A stretch of 64,000 bases of DNA, taken from positions 1-64,000 of the forward strand of contig VAZV01000152.1 of NCBI GenBank assembly GCA_005884765.1. The letters are read 5' to 3'. The notes beneath the pieces are model-generated. The model was not told the origin of the DNA. It saw only the letters and a list, made by a program, of their open reading frames with translations, and searched no databases. A program made the translations under genes and the position numbers. Source of the stretch: Alphaproteobacteria bacterium. GTDB taxonomy: Bacteria > Pseudomonadota > Alphaproteobacteria > Rhizobiales > Xanthobacteraceae. This document shows positions 36,649-44,501 of the stretch, piece by piece (the stretch's first letter is position 1; the number at the start of each line of letters is the position of its first letter).

Positions 36649-37096
36649 TGGTGATGACCCCGCCGGAGAGCGCCACCCCGCTCAGCTTCAGCGTGTTGCT
36701 GGCATCGACATCGACGGTGCCGTTGTCGGTGATCGAGCCGCCGGTGATCGTGGTGCCGTCCAGCGTCAGGATCTGCTTGGCATCGACCGTAAGCTGATGG
36801 TTGCTGAAGCTATCGTTATTGATGCTGCCCGAGCCCGTGATCTCGATCGCGCCGGCATTGGTGATGGCCCCGCCGGAGAGCGCCACCCCGCTCAGCTTCA
36901 AGGTGTTGCCGGCATCGACATGGACGGTGCCGGTGTCGGTGACCGTGCCGCCGGTGATCGTGGTGCCGTCCAGCGTCAGGATCTGATTGGCATCGATCGT
37001 GAGCTGGGCGTTGGCGAAGCTATCGTTGCTGATCGAGCTATCGCCGGTGATCTCGATCGTGCCGGCATTGGTGATGACCCCGCCGGAGAGCGCCAC
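36512..37096 (-). CDS. LapA-like adhesin, out-of-frame repeat island
   Basis: This holds about three repeats (KLSGVALSGG, TIEITGDSSISND). The frame extends up to the junction at 37197. Its two ends are exact copies of each other over 182 bp (36596-36777 and 37016-37197). Coding sense is lost after DSF near 36596. It is best read as part of the adhesin repeat array, displaced by misassembly or recombination. Confidence 0.5.
   Translation of the reverse strand: MALSGGVITNAGTIEITGDSSISNDSFANAQLTIDANQILTLDGTTITGGTVTDTGTVHVDAGNTLKLSGVALSGGAITNAGAIEITGSGSINNDSFSNHQLTVDAKQILTLDGTTITGGSITDNGTVDVDASNTLKLSGVALSGGVITNAGTIEITGDSSISNDSFRHRQRRYPRYRQCAGERHRQHYRNRID
36596..36777. repeat. Exact 182-bp repeat, copy 1
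   Basis: Identical to 37016-37197 and displaced by 420 bp, two repeat units. Its left end coincides with the frame break at 36595/36596. Confidence 0.9.
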
Positions 37097-37197
37097 CCCG
37101 CTCAGCTTCAGCGTGTTGCTGGCATCGACATCGACGGTGCCGTTGTCGGTGATCGAGCCGCCGGTGATCGTGGTGCCGTCCAGCGTCAGGATCTGCT
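37016..37197. repeat. Exact 182-bp repeat, copy 2
   Basis: Identical to 36596-36777. Its right end coincides with the frame break at 37197/37198. Confidence 0.9.
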
Positions 37198-38556
37198 GCC
37201 GGTGACATGCACCGTCCCGGCGTCGGTGATCGTGCCGCCGGTCACGCTGGCGCTGTCAAGGGTCAGCGTCGCAGTGCCGTCGACCGCGACCGTGCCACCG
37301 CTGTTGGCGACCGACGTGCCTGCGTCCAGCGTAAGGACGCTCGCGGCGATCACCTCGATCAAATGATTGTTGGTGACGCCAACATTATTCAGCGTCGCCC
37401 CTTTGGCGCTCTTGACCGCAAGCGTGCCGGCGGACCCTACCGTCAACGTGCCTCCGGTGATGACCGTGCCGTCGTCCAGCACCAGCGTACTTGCTAAAAC
37501 GGGGACGTCGATCTGAATGGCGCCCGACCCGGTGACGCTAACGCCATCCAGCGTCGCGCCCAAAGAGGATTCAATCTGCACCGTACCGGAATTGGCAAGC
37601 GTGCCGCCGGTGACCGTGGTGCCATCCTGCAGCGTCAGCGTCTTGCCGGCATCGACCGTCAGCTGGCCGTTGGCCAGCTGATCGTTGCTGATCGAGCTGT
37701 CACCCGTGATCTCGATCGTGCCGGCATCGCTGATGGCCCCGCCGGAAAGCGCCACTCCGCTCAGCTTCAAGGTGTTTCCGGCGTCGACATGGACCGTGCC
37801 GTTGTCGGTGATCGAGCCGCCGGTGATGCTAGTGCCGTCCAGCGTCAGGATCTGGCCGCTATCCACTGTCAGCTGGGCGTTGGCGAAGCTATCGTTGTTG
37901 ATGCTGCCGGTGCCGGTGATCTCGATCGTGCCAAGATTGCTGATGGCGCCGCCGGAGAGCGCCACTCCGCTCAGCTTCAGGGTCTTGCCGCTACTGACCG
38001 CAACGGTGCCGGTGTCGGTGACCGTGCCGCCGGTGATGGTAGTGCCGTCCAGCGTCAGGACCTGGCCGCTATCCACCGTCAGCTGGGTGTTGGTGAAGAT
38101 ATCGCTGTTGATGCTGCCGGAGCCGGTGATCTCGATCGTGCCGGCATTGGTGATCGCCCCGCCGGAAAGCGCCACCCCGCTCAGCTTCAAGGTCTTGCCA
38201 CTACTGACCGCAACGGTGCCGGTGTCGGTGACCGTGCCGCCGGTGATGGTAGTGCCGTCCAGCGTCAGGATCTGGTTGGCATCGATCGTCAGCTGGTGGT
38301 TGCTGAAGATATCGTCGTTGATGCTGCCGGTGCCGGTGATCTCGATCGTGCCGGCATTGGTGATGGCCCCGCCAGAGAGCGCCACACCGCTCAGCTTCAA
38401 CGTCTTGGTGGCGTCGACATTGACCGTACCGCTGTCGGTGACGGTGGTACCCGTCACCGTGGTGCCGTCCAGCGTCAGGGTCTTGAGGGCATCCACCGTG
38501 AGCTGGCCGCTGTTGAAGGCCGCGCCGTCGATCGCGCTGTTGCCGGTGACATGCAC
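37186..38556 (-). CDS. LapA-like adhesin, second fragment (repeats)
   Basis: The frame can be followed upstream to about 38750 (GNALDGETVTNTGGTIEV), so it continues the N-terminal part after a frame change. It contains four of the 70-residue repeats (NAGTIEITGxGSINxD) and then a degenerate region (SLGATLDGVSVTGSGAIQID). It ends when the sequence jumps at 37198 into another repeat copy in a different frame (last residues VTGSRS). It is not an independent gene. Confidence 0.6.
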   Translation of the reverse strand: MHVTGNSAIDGAAFNSGQLTVDALKTLTLDGTTVTGTTVTDSGTVNVDATKTLKLSGVALSGGAITNAGTIEITGTGSINDDIFSNHQLTIDANQILTLDGTTITGGTVTDTGTVAVSSGKTLKLSGVALSGGAITNAGTIEITGSGSINSDIFTNTQLTVDSGQVLTLDGTTITGGTVTDTGTVAVSSGKTLKLSGVALSGGAISNLGTIEITGTGSINNDSFANAQLTVDSGQILTLDGTSITGGSITDNGTVHVDAGNTLKLSGVALSGGAISDAGTIEITGDSSISNDQLANGQLTVDAGKTLTLQDGTTVTGGTLANSGTVQIESSLGATLDGVSVTGSGAIQIDVPVLASTLVLDDGTVITGGTLTVGSAGTLAVKSAKGATLNNVGVTNNHLIEVIAASVLTLDAGTSVANSGGTVAVDGTATLTLDSASVTGGTITDAGTVHVTGSRS

Positions 38557-38606
38557 TGTCCCGTTGTCGATGACCGTGCCGCCGGTGATGGTGGCCTGGT
38601 CCAGCG

Positions 38607-41600
38607 TCAGCGTGCCAGTGCTATCGACCTTGATGCTGCCGCCGGTGTTGTCGATCGCGGTGGGGTCAATGAGCAGTGCGCCGCCAGCCAGAACCTCGAT
38701 AGTGCCGCCGGTATTGGTGACGGTCTCGCCATCCAGCGCATTGCCGTGTCTGTCACCGTGCCGCCGGTCACCGTGGTGCCGTTCAGCGTCAGTGTCGTGC
38801 TGGCATCGATCGTCAGCTGATTGTTGCTCAGCGCGTCGCTCGAAATCGAGCTATCGCCGGTGATCTCGATCGTGCCGGCATTGCTGATCGCCCCGCCGGA
38901 GAGCGCCACCCCGCTCAGGTTCAAGGTGTTTCCGGCGTCGACATGGACCGTGCCGGTGTCGGTAACCGTGCCGCCGGTAATCGTAGTGCCGTCCAGCATC
39001 AGGATCTGGTTGCCATCGATCGTGAGCTGGGTGTTGGCGAAGCTATCGTTGTTGATGCTGCCCGAGCCCGTGATCTCGATCGTGCCGAGATTGCTGATCG
39101 CCCCGCCGGAGAGCGCAACTCCGCTCAGCTTCAAGGTCTTGCCGCTACTGACCGCAACGGTGCCGGTGTCGGTGACGGAGCCGCCGGTGATGGTGGTGCC
39201 GTCCAGCGTCAGGATCTGGCCGCTATCCACCGTGAGCTGGGTGTTGGCGAAGATATCGTCGTTGATGCTGCCCGAGCCGGTGATCTCGATCGTGCCGGCA
39301 TTGGTGATCGCACCGCCCGTGAGCGCCACACCGCTCAGCTTCAGCGTATTGCCGGCATCGACATGGACGGTGCCGGTATCGGTGATCGAGCCGCCGGTGA
39401 TGGTGGTGCCGTCCAGCGTCAGGATCTGGCCGCTATCCACTGTCAGCTGGGCGTTGGCGAAGCTATCGTTGTTGATGCTGCCCGAGCCCGTGATCTCGAT
39501 CGTGCCGAGATTGCTGATCGCCCCGCCGGAGAGCGCAACTCCGCTCAGCTTCAAGGTCTTGCCGCTACTGACCGCAACGGTGCCGGTGTCGGTGACGGAG
39601 CCGCCGGTGATGGTGGTGCCGTCCAGCGTCAGGATCTGGCCGCTATCCACCGTGATCTGGGCGTTGGCGAAGCTATCGTCGTTGATGCTGCCCGAGCCGG
39701 TGATCTCGATCGTGCCGAGATTGCTGATCGCCCCGCCGGAGAGCGCCACCCCGCTCAGCTTCAAGGTCTTGCCGCTACCGACCGCAACCGTGCCGTTGTC
39801 GGTGATCGAGCCGCCGGTGATGGTGGTGCCGTCCAGCGTCAGGATTTGGTTGGCATCGACCGTGAGCTGGGCGTTGGCGAAGCTATCGTTGTTGATGCTG
39901 CCCGAGCCGGTGATCTCGATCGTGCCGAGATTGGTGATGGCCCCGCCCGTGAGCGCCACGCCACTCAGCTTCAAGGTCTTGCCGGCATCGACATGGACGG
40001 TGCCGTTGTCGGTGACCGTGCCGCCGGTGATGGTGGTGCCGTCCAGCGTCAGGGTCGCGTCGACCGTGACCTGGCCCGCCGTCATCACTGCCCCGTCGAT
40101 CGCGCTGTCGGCGGTGACATGGATCGTGCCGTTGTCGGTGATCGTGCCGCCGGTAATGGTGGTGCCGTCCAGGATCAGCGTCGCGGCGGCGTCGACCGTC
40201 ATGGTGCCGCCGGCATTATCGACGTTGGTCGGATCGAGGGTCAGTGATCCGCCGGCAAAAATCTCGATGATATCGCTGTTGTGGACCGTCTCGTTGTCGA
40301 ACGTAACGGCACCCCCGACATCGATCGTGCCGGTGTTGACCAGCGTCCCGTCCTTCAGGAAGCTCGTGCCCTCGAGGTCCAGCGTACCCTTGATCGTAAC
40401 GGTGCCGCCGCTGATGCCGGCACCGTTGAGGATCAGCGCGGCGCCATCATCGACCTGAACGGTGCCGCCGGAATTATCGACATTGACCAGAACATTGAGC
40501 GTGCCGCCGGAGACTTCAATTTCCCCTCCGGCGGTATTCGAAATCGCGCTCTGGTCTTTGAAGTCGCCACCCAGCGCAAGTGTCATGCTGCCGGAATTCT
40601 TAAGCACGCTTTGATCGACGAATTCCGCTTTGCCCGCAACGCTGATCGTTCCCGCATTGTTGAGGATCGAATCGGCGCTGAGCGAGAGGCCGCCGCTGCC
40701 AATGGTCAGCGTGCCCCCGCTCTGAACGTCCAGTTCCGGCGACTGGTGCAGCGGATCTGGCGGATTGGGAACGTTGAAATCGTTCATCGTCACCGACTTG
40801 GCGACGGCCGCCGTCGACCCATCGATGGTGGCGGGATAGGACGGCGTCAGCCCATGCAACTGGTCGGTGATGATGATGACGTCGTCTTTGGAAGTCGGGA
40901 CGAGCCGGGTTTCCCAGTTTTGCGCGGTGCTCCACAGCCCGTTCGGCGAATGGTCGCCCGTCGTGTGGATCCACACCTCGGCCGCGTGGTCGGTGCCGGT
41001 GATCGTTACCTGAACGGTTTTGGTGTCGGTCGCACCTTGCGAGTCGGTCAAGGTGACCGTGTAGGTGAGCGTGAGCTCCGCATCCAGCGGAATGAAGTCC
41101 GCCAGATAGGCCGGAAGGTCAGCAAGTTGCCAGTTAATGGTGCCGGTGCCGGTCCCCGTGCTGTCGTTCGTCGGCTCGACGATCCAGGCCGTAAGGGCGG
41201 CCTTGAACGCGTCGAGCGGCCCGGGCGGCACGGCCGATCCGTCGGACATCGTCCAACTGCTCAAGACCGCGGTGACCGTGTGCGTGTCAGTCAGATCGGG
41301 ATCGGTGAAGGCAAACGTTCCCTTCGTCTCATCGCCCGAGATGAGCGGTCCGCCGGAAACGCTGGTGCCGCCCGAAAACGCAATGGACTGGGTCAGCTTG
41401 TCGGTGGTGATGACGGGAACGTCGTTGGTGCCGGTGACGGTGATCGTGAAATTCACCGCCGTCTTCAAATCGAGCGGCGCGTAGTTGCTGTCGACTAGCG
41501 CGGTATAGGTCAGCGTCAGCGTCTCGCCGGCGGCAAGGAAGTCGAAAGCGTGATCGGGGACGAGGTAGGTCCAGCTCGCCGAACCGATGTTGGTATTGTT

Positions 41601-42986
41601 GGGGCCCTGGACCACGACCAGGTCGACTTCGGTCGCCTTGACGTCCGCCAGCTGCAGCGCATTCAGCGTCGCTTTGACGTCGTTCCCGTTCGGGTCCGTG
41701 TAGGTGAACGAAGCGAACGACGTGCTTACGGTCGGTCGGTCGCCAACATTGATATCGTTAAAGTTGATCTTGTTGAACGCCAAGTCGAGCGTACTGCTGC
41801 CGGTGATCTTGGTGATCTCGGTAACGAGATCGCCGAAGGCCGCGGCGATCGGCGCCTGATCGACGTGCTGCAGCCCGTTCGTACCCCCGGTCGAACCCGA
41901 AGACGAATTACCCTTTGAGTCGGTGACCTGAAATATCGGCGTCGCCGTAGTGCCGCTGGCCGTCTTGATAAGCTGGCCGGTGATCAGGTTCGGATTGATC
42001 GAATCGGTGAAGTGCGTCTGCGATTTGGTGTCTGAGTCGTTGCTCGCGAACTTCTGCTGGAAAACGTCGGTGATGAGCTTCTGCAGGTCCGGCGACAACT
42101 GGCTATTGCTGGTGCTGACGACGCCGTTGTTGATATTGATTTGCTGTCCGGCCTGGTTGACCACCGCGATCGGCTGCAGCGTGGTCTTGTCGAACAGGAT
42201 GTAGGAGCCGGTGGTGCCGTCCGGTTCGACCAGGACCTGGAATTTCGCGTCAGGCAGGTTGCTGCCTTGAGGCACGGTGAAGTCGATCTCGACCAGCACC
42301 GCAGTGCCGCGGATGCCCATGGTCGCGACCGGGGTGTCGATTTTCATGTCGCCGTGTTTTGCGGTCTCGCCGGCGACAAATGAAATGGTGCCCGCCACTA
42401 GGCTGATGAGCGAGGAGTTGCTCGACCCATTCGGGTCGTAGACCATTTCGTTGAGCACCATTCTCGCATTCGACGACAGACCGAACACGGTGCCGTCGAT
42501 GAAGGTGACGCCGAGCGTTGAATCGGAACCGGACTGGACCACATCGCCTTTTTCGACGTTGTCGCCCTGGTGCAGAATGATCGAGACGCCGTTGCGGACC
42601 GCGGTCGCGGTTCCGGCGAGCTTGGTGACGTGGCCGATGACCTGGCCCGCGGCGGTCGCGCCCCCTGCCTGGCTGTATTGAACATGACCGGTGAGCGCGT
42701 TGACGAGATCGCCGGTCAGGTGAGCGCCATCGGGGGATGCCAACGGCGCGCGCTTCTCGCCCTTGAAGTAATCGTGAAGGACCAGTTCGCTGTCGTCCTT
42801 GGACAGGATCAGGTCGACGCCAGACCGCTTGAAGTCCGCGTTGAAAAGCAGCTGCGCGTCGGGAACGACGATCGCGTCTGCGGGAATTTGCGCATGCGGT
42901 GAGTCGAGATGGATGTACGCTGGAGAATGGTGCGCACCGGAGCCGTCGGCGGAAATCGTGGCGTCAAATTTACCGGCGTAATTCAA
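38607..42986 (-). CDS. LapA-like adhesin, N-terminal part with FecR domain and LapG-type cleavage site
   Basis: 1459 residues from a TTG start, the only candidate after the upstream stop; the SD is weak. Residues 1-110 resemble the retention region of alphaproteobacterial giant adhesins. A dialanine TAAG sits at 111-114, the position and motif cut by LapG in Pseudomonas LapA. A FecR-like domain follows (about 115-235, with TPVATMGIRGTAVLV), then two VCBS/cadherin-like domains ending VTGTND (near 519) and ITGTDH (near 662), then beta-solenoid-like sequence and six 70-residue repeats. There is no Sec signal, as expected for type I secretion. The final 45 residues (after GGTVTDTA) are out of frame. 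Confidence 0.85.
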   Translation of the reverse strand: MNYAGKFDATISADGSGAHHSPAYIHLDSPHAQIPADAIVVPDAQLLFNADFKRSGVDLILSKDDSELVLHDYFKGEKRAPLASPDGAHLTGDLVNALTGHVQYSQAGGATAAGQVIGHVTKLAGTATAVRNGVSIILHQGDNVEKGDVVQSGSDSTLGVTFIDGTVFGLSSNARMVLNEMVYDPNGSSNSSLISLVAGTISFVAGETAKHGDMKIDTPVATMGIRGTAVLVEIDFTVPQGSNLPDAKFQVLVEPDGTTGSYILFDKTTLQPIAVVNQAGQQININNGVVSTSNSQLSPDLQKLITDVFQQKFASNDSDTKSQTHFTDSINPNLITGQLIKTASGTTATPIFQVTDSKGNSSSGSTGGTNGLQHVDQAPIAAAFGDLVTEITKITGSSTLDLAFNKINFNDINVGDRPTVSTSFASFTYTDPNGNDVKATLNALQLADVKATEVDLVVVQGPNNTNIGSASWTYLVPDHAFDFLAAGETLTLTYTALVDSNYAPLDLKTAVNFTITVTGTNDVPVITTDKLTQSIAFSGGTSVSGGPLISGDETKGTFAFTDPDLTDTHTVTAVLSSWTMSDGSAVPPGPLDAFKAALTAWIVEPTNDSTGTGTGTINWQLADLPAYLADFIPLDAELTLTYTVTLTDSQGATDTKTVQVTITGTDHAAEVWIHTTGDHSPNGLWSTAQNWETRLVPTSKDDVIIITDQLHGLTPSYPATIDGSTAAVAKSVTMNDFNVPNPPDPLHQSPELDVQSGGTLTIGSGGLSLSADSILNNAGTISVAGKAEFVDQSVLKNSGSMTLALGGDFKDQSAISNTAGGEIEVSGGTLNVLVNVDNSGGTVQVDDGAALILNGAGISGGTVTIKGTLDLEGTSFLKDGTLVNTGTIDVGGAVTFDNETVHNSDIIEIFAGGSLTLDPTNVDNAGGTMTVDAAATLILDGTTITGGTITDNGTIHVTADSAIDGAVMTAGQVTVDATLTLDGTTITGGTVTDNGTVHVDAGKTLKLSGVALTGGAITNLGTIEITGSGSINNDSFANAQLTVDANQILTLDGTTITGGSITDNGTVAVGSGKTLKLSGVALSGGAISNLGTIEITGSGSINDDSFANAQITVDSGQILTLDGTTITGGSVTDTGTVAVSSGKTLKLSGVALSGGAISNLGTIEITGSGSINNDSFANAQLTVDSGQILTLDGTTITGGSITDTGTVHVDAGNTLKLSGVALTGGAITNAGTIEITGSGSINDDIFANTQLTVDSGQILTLDGTTITGGSVTDTGTVAVSSGKTLKLSGVALSGGAISNLGTIEITGSGSINNDSFANTQLTIDGNQILMLDGTTITGGTVTDTGTVHVDAGNTLNLSGVALSGGAISNAGTIEITGDSSISSDALSNNQLTIDASTTLTLNGTTVTGGTVTDTAMRWMARPSPIPAALSRFWLAAHCSLTPPRSTTPAAASRSIALAR

Positions 42987-43584
42987 TGGGCTACCGCAAT
43001 TGGTTAATAGTTATACAATTTTAACTGTCTAAGCTTGCATATCACCGGTCCGGCGATCGCGAAACCATCTGCTGCTTGTGTGACTTCGTCCCCACGGAGC
43101 GCACATCCGTGGCTTATTCTGTTCGATTTGCGCGATTGGAAGGTATTGTTGACCAAGCGTCCAAATATAGAACGGACCGCTACATGAATTACGACGCGCT
43201 TCGAAGTCATCGAATGTATATAAAGCGCACGCAATACTTTCAACATCTTCCCCCTGCCTTCCCAAGCGGGACAATGCCCCAAAAATCCCGCTAAAACTGT
43301 GATCCAGATAACAAAATCGACGGCTTCGGACGAATTAGCCATACCGGGCGGAAATCGGCGGCGATACAACCCAGAGACGCATTTGCTCACGCTTCGCGGT
43401 GGTTTCGGTTGAAAGAGACCGGCGATCGATAAAATTAGTCGTAAAACCACGACGCGCGGTTCAGCCTGTTTCGCGCTTTTGGCACCCAAAATCCCCGCCT
43501 TAAGGCGATTAAAAGTCCCCCCGCCCATCATCGAGGCCGAAACGATCCGGTCACGAACGGGCCCCAGCCCATCGATGCCCGGAC
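42987..43584. promoter_or_regulatory. Divergent control region between the adhesin and LapG-type genes
   Basis: 598 bp, visibly more AT-rich than its surroundings. On the minus strand gtataac, about 25 bp before the adhesin start, could be a -10 element. Long minus-strand ORFs here show no homology or codon pattern and are not called. The length suggests complex regulation. Confidence 0.45.
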
Positions 43585-44394
43585 ATGGGGCGTCAGATGG
43601 GAACCTTCGATTACGCACACGCGTTGCGTGTCATTGTGCTCGCGTGTGGCATCGCCTTGCTTTTGCCGGCAATAAATTCACGCGCGGCCACATTGGATTC
43701 GCCTGGATCGCTGGAAATGACCAGCCGATCGACGGAGCCGTTTGGGCTTGTCGCCCACCCGCTGGCTTTCGGTGGCTTGCACGAAAAGTGGCTTGGCGTG
43801 GAGCGCAAGCTCGACGACGAAAGGGTGCAGCTTGCGCTGTGCGACGGCGACCGCGATCGTTGCGCATCTCCCGCCGCGCTGCAATTCCTCGCCATCGTGG
43901 ACGTTGCCAGAGAGCACGATGGCCGCGCCCAGCTCGGCCAAATCAACCGCGCCATCAATCTCGCGATCCGGCCGATGAGCGATCTTGCCCAGTATGGCGA
44001 AATCGACGTCTGGAGTTCTCCGCTCGTCACGTTCTATCGCGGCGCCGGCGATTGCGAAGATTACGCGATCGCCAAATTCGTTGCTCTGAGCCAGGCCGGG
44101 ATCGCGCCGGACGATCTGCGCATCGTCGTGATGCGCAACACCAGTTTGGGCGAGGATCATGCCGTCGCCGCAGTGCGGCTGGACGGCCATTGGCTGATGC
44201 TCGACAACCAGCGCATGGCCATGATCGAGGATTCCTATGTCAGGAATTACCGGCCGCTGTTCGTCATCGGCCCATCCGGCGTCATGAAGTATGACGATGC
44301 GCCGCTGATTGCCGCCACCGCGGAACGGGACATCGCGCCCGCCATTGCGCTTGAGCTGGCAGTCCAGCCCGGTTTGATCTCATCCTCCAACTAG
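43585..44394 (+). CDS. lapG: LapG-family transglutaminase-like periplasmic cysteine protease (BTLCP)
   Basis: 269 residues from 43585; a second Met at 43597 is possible. An N-terminal signal segment (VIVLACGIALLLPAI) directs it to the periplasm. The transglutaminase-like triad is complete: Cys157 in GAGDCEDYAIAKF, His192 in GEDHAVAAVRL and Asp207 in LMLDNQRM, with spacing close to Pseudomonas LapG. The conserved WxSPLVTFYRGAGDC block is typical. LapG cuts a dialanine in the N-terminus of LapA-type adhesins and so releases them; the adjacent divergent adhesin has TAAG at residues 111-114. The c-di-GMP receptor LapD, which restrains LapG elsewhere, is not in this window. Confidence 0.87.
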   Translation: MGRQMGTFDYAHALRVIVLACGIALLLPAINSRAATLDSPGSLEMTSRSTEPFGLVAHPLAFGGLHEKWLGVERKLDDERVQLALCDGDRDRCASPAALQFLAIVDVAREHDGRAQLGQINRAINLAIRPMSDLAQYGEIDVWSSPLVTFYRGAGDCEDYAIAKFVALSQAGIAPDDLRIVVMRNTSLGEDHAVAAVRLDGHWLMLDNQRMAMIEDSYVRNYRPLFVIGPSGVMKYDDAPLIAATAERDIAPAIALELAVQPGLISSSN

Positions 44395-44501
44395 CTCCGC
44401 GTCATCTCGAAAGAGCCGAACGAAAATTCCATTTCACCGCGACGTCCGAGAGGCTAGCATGGCGGCTGCCGTCGCTTTGCTTCCCGGGGGGAGATTTCAG
44501 G

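Larger units (their letters stand above)
36596..39995. repeat. 210-bp (70-residue) tandem repeats, 13 recognisable copies
   Basis: The block cccgag(c/g)cgtgatctcga recurs at 39061, 39271, 39481, 39691 and 39901, exactly 210 bp apart. By protein, six copies lie at 38800-39995, four at 37690-38440 and three at 36596-37197. Copies differ at a few residues (SGS/DSS, NND/NDD/SSD, VDA/VDS), showing partial homogenisation. Confidence 0.9.
34690..42986 (-). pseudogene. Giant LapA-like repeat adhesin locus, reading frame interrupted
   Basis: Four minus-strand frames join end to end into one protein of about 2,760 codons: FecR-like N-terminus, VCBS/cadherin-like domains, 13 copies of a 70-residue repeat and a type I secretion C-terminal domain. 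The frame changes near 38745-38757, at 37197/37198 and at 36595/36596, each at a repeat boundary. The parts before 37198 and after 36595 are in the same frame; only the 602-bp island between them is shifted. This favours assembly collapse or recent recombination over an old pseudogene, since no other lesions are seen. The four pieces are listed separately. The divergent LapG-type gene supports a surface adhesin. Confidence 0.7.

Noticed and set aside
36596..39995. CRISPR-like periodic repeats
   Set aside because: The 210-bp units have no unique spacers and are in-frame protein-coding repeats.
34690..42986. Plus-strand ORFs of 392-710 codons antisense to the adhesin repeats and cyclase
   Set aside because: They are mirror translations of high-GC repeats (DRAAGDGGAVQRQD pattern) with no homology; the minus strand has clear domains.
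43004..43618. Minus-strand ORF of 204 codons between the adhesin and LapG-type genes
   Set aside because: No recognisable domain and no SD. It covers the whole divergent promoter region and overlaps the lapG start, so it is more likely noncoding.
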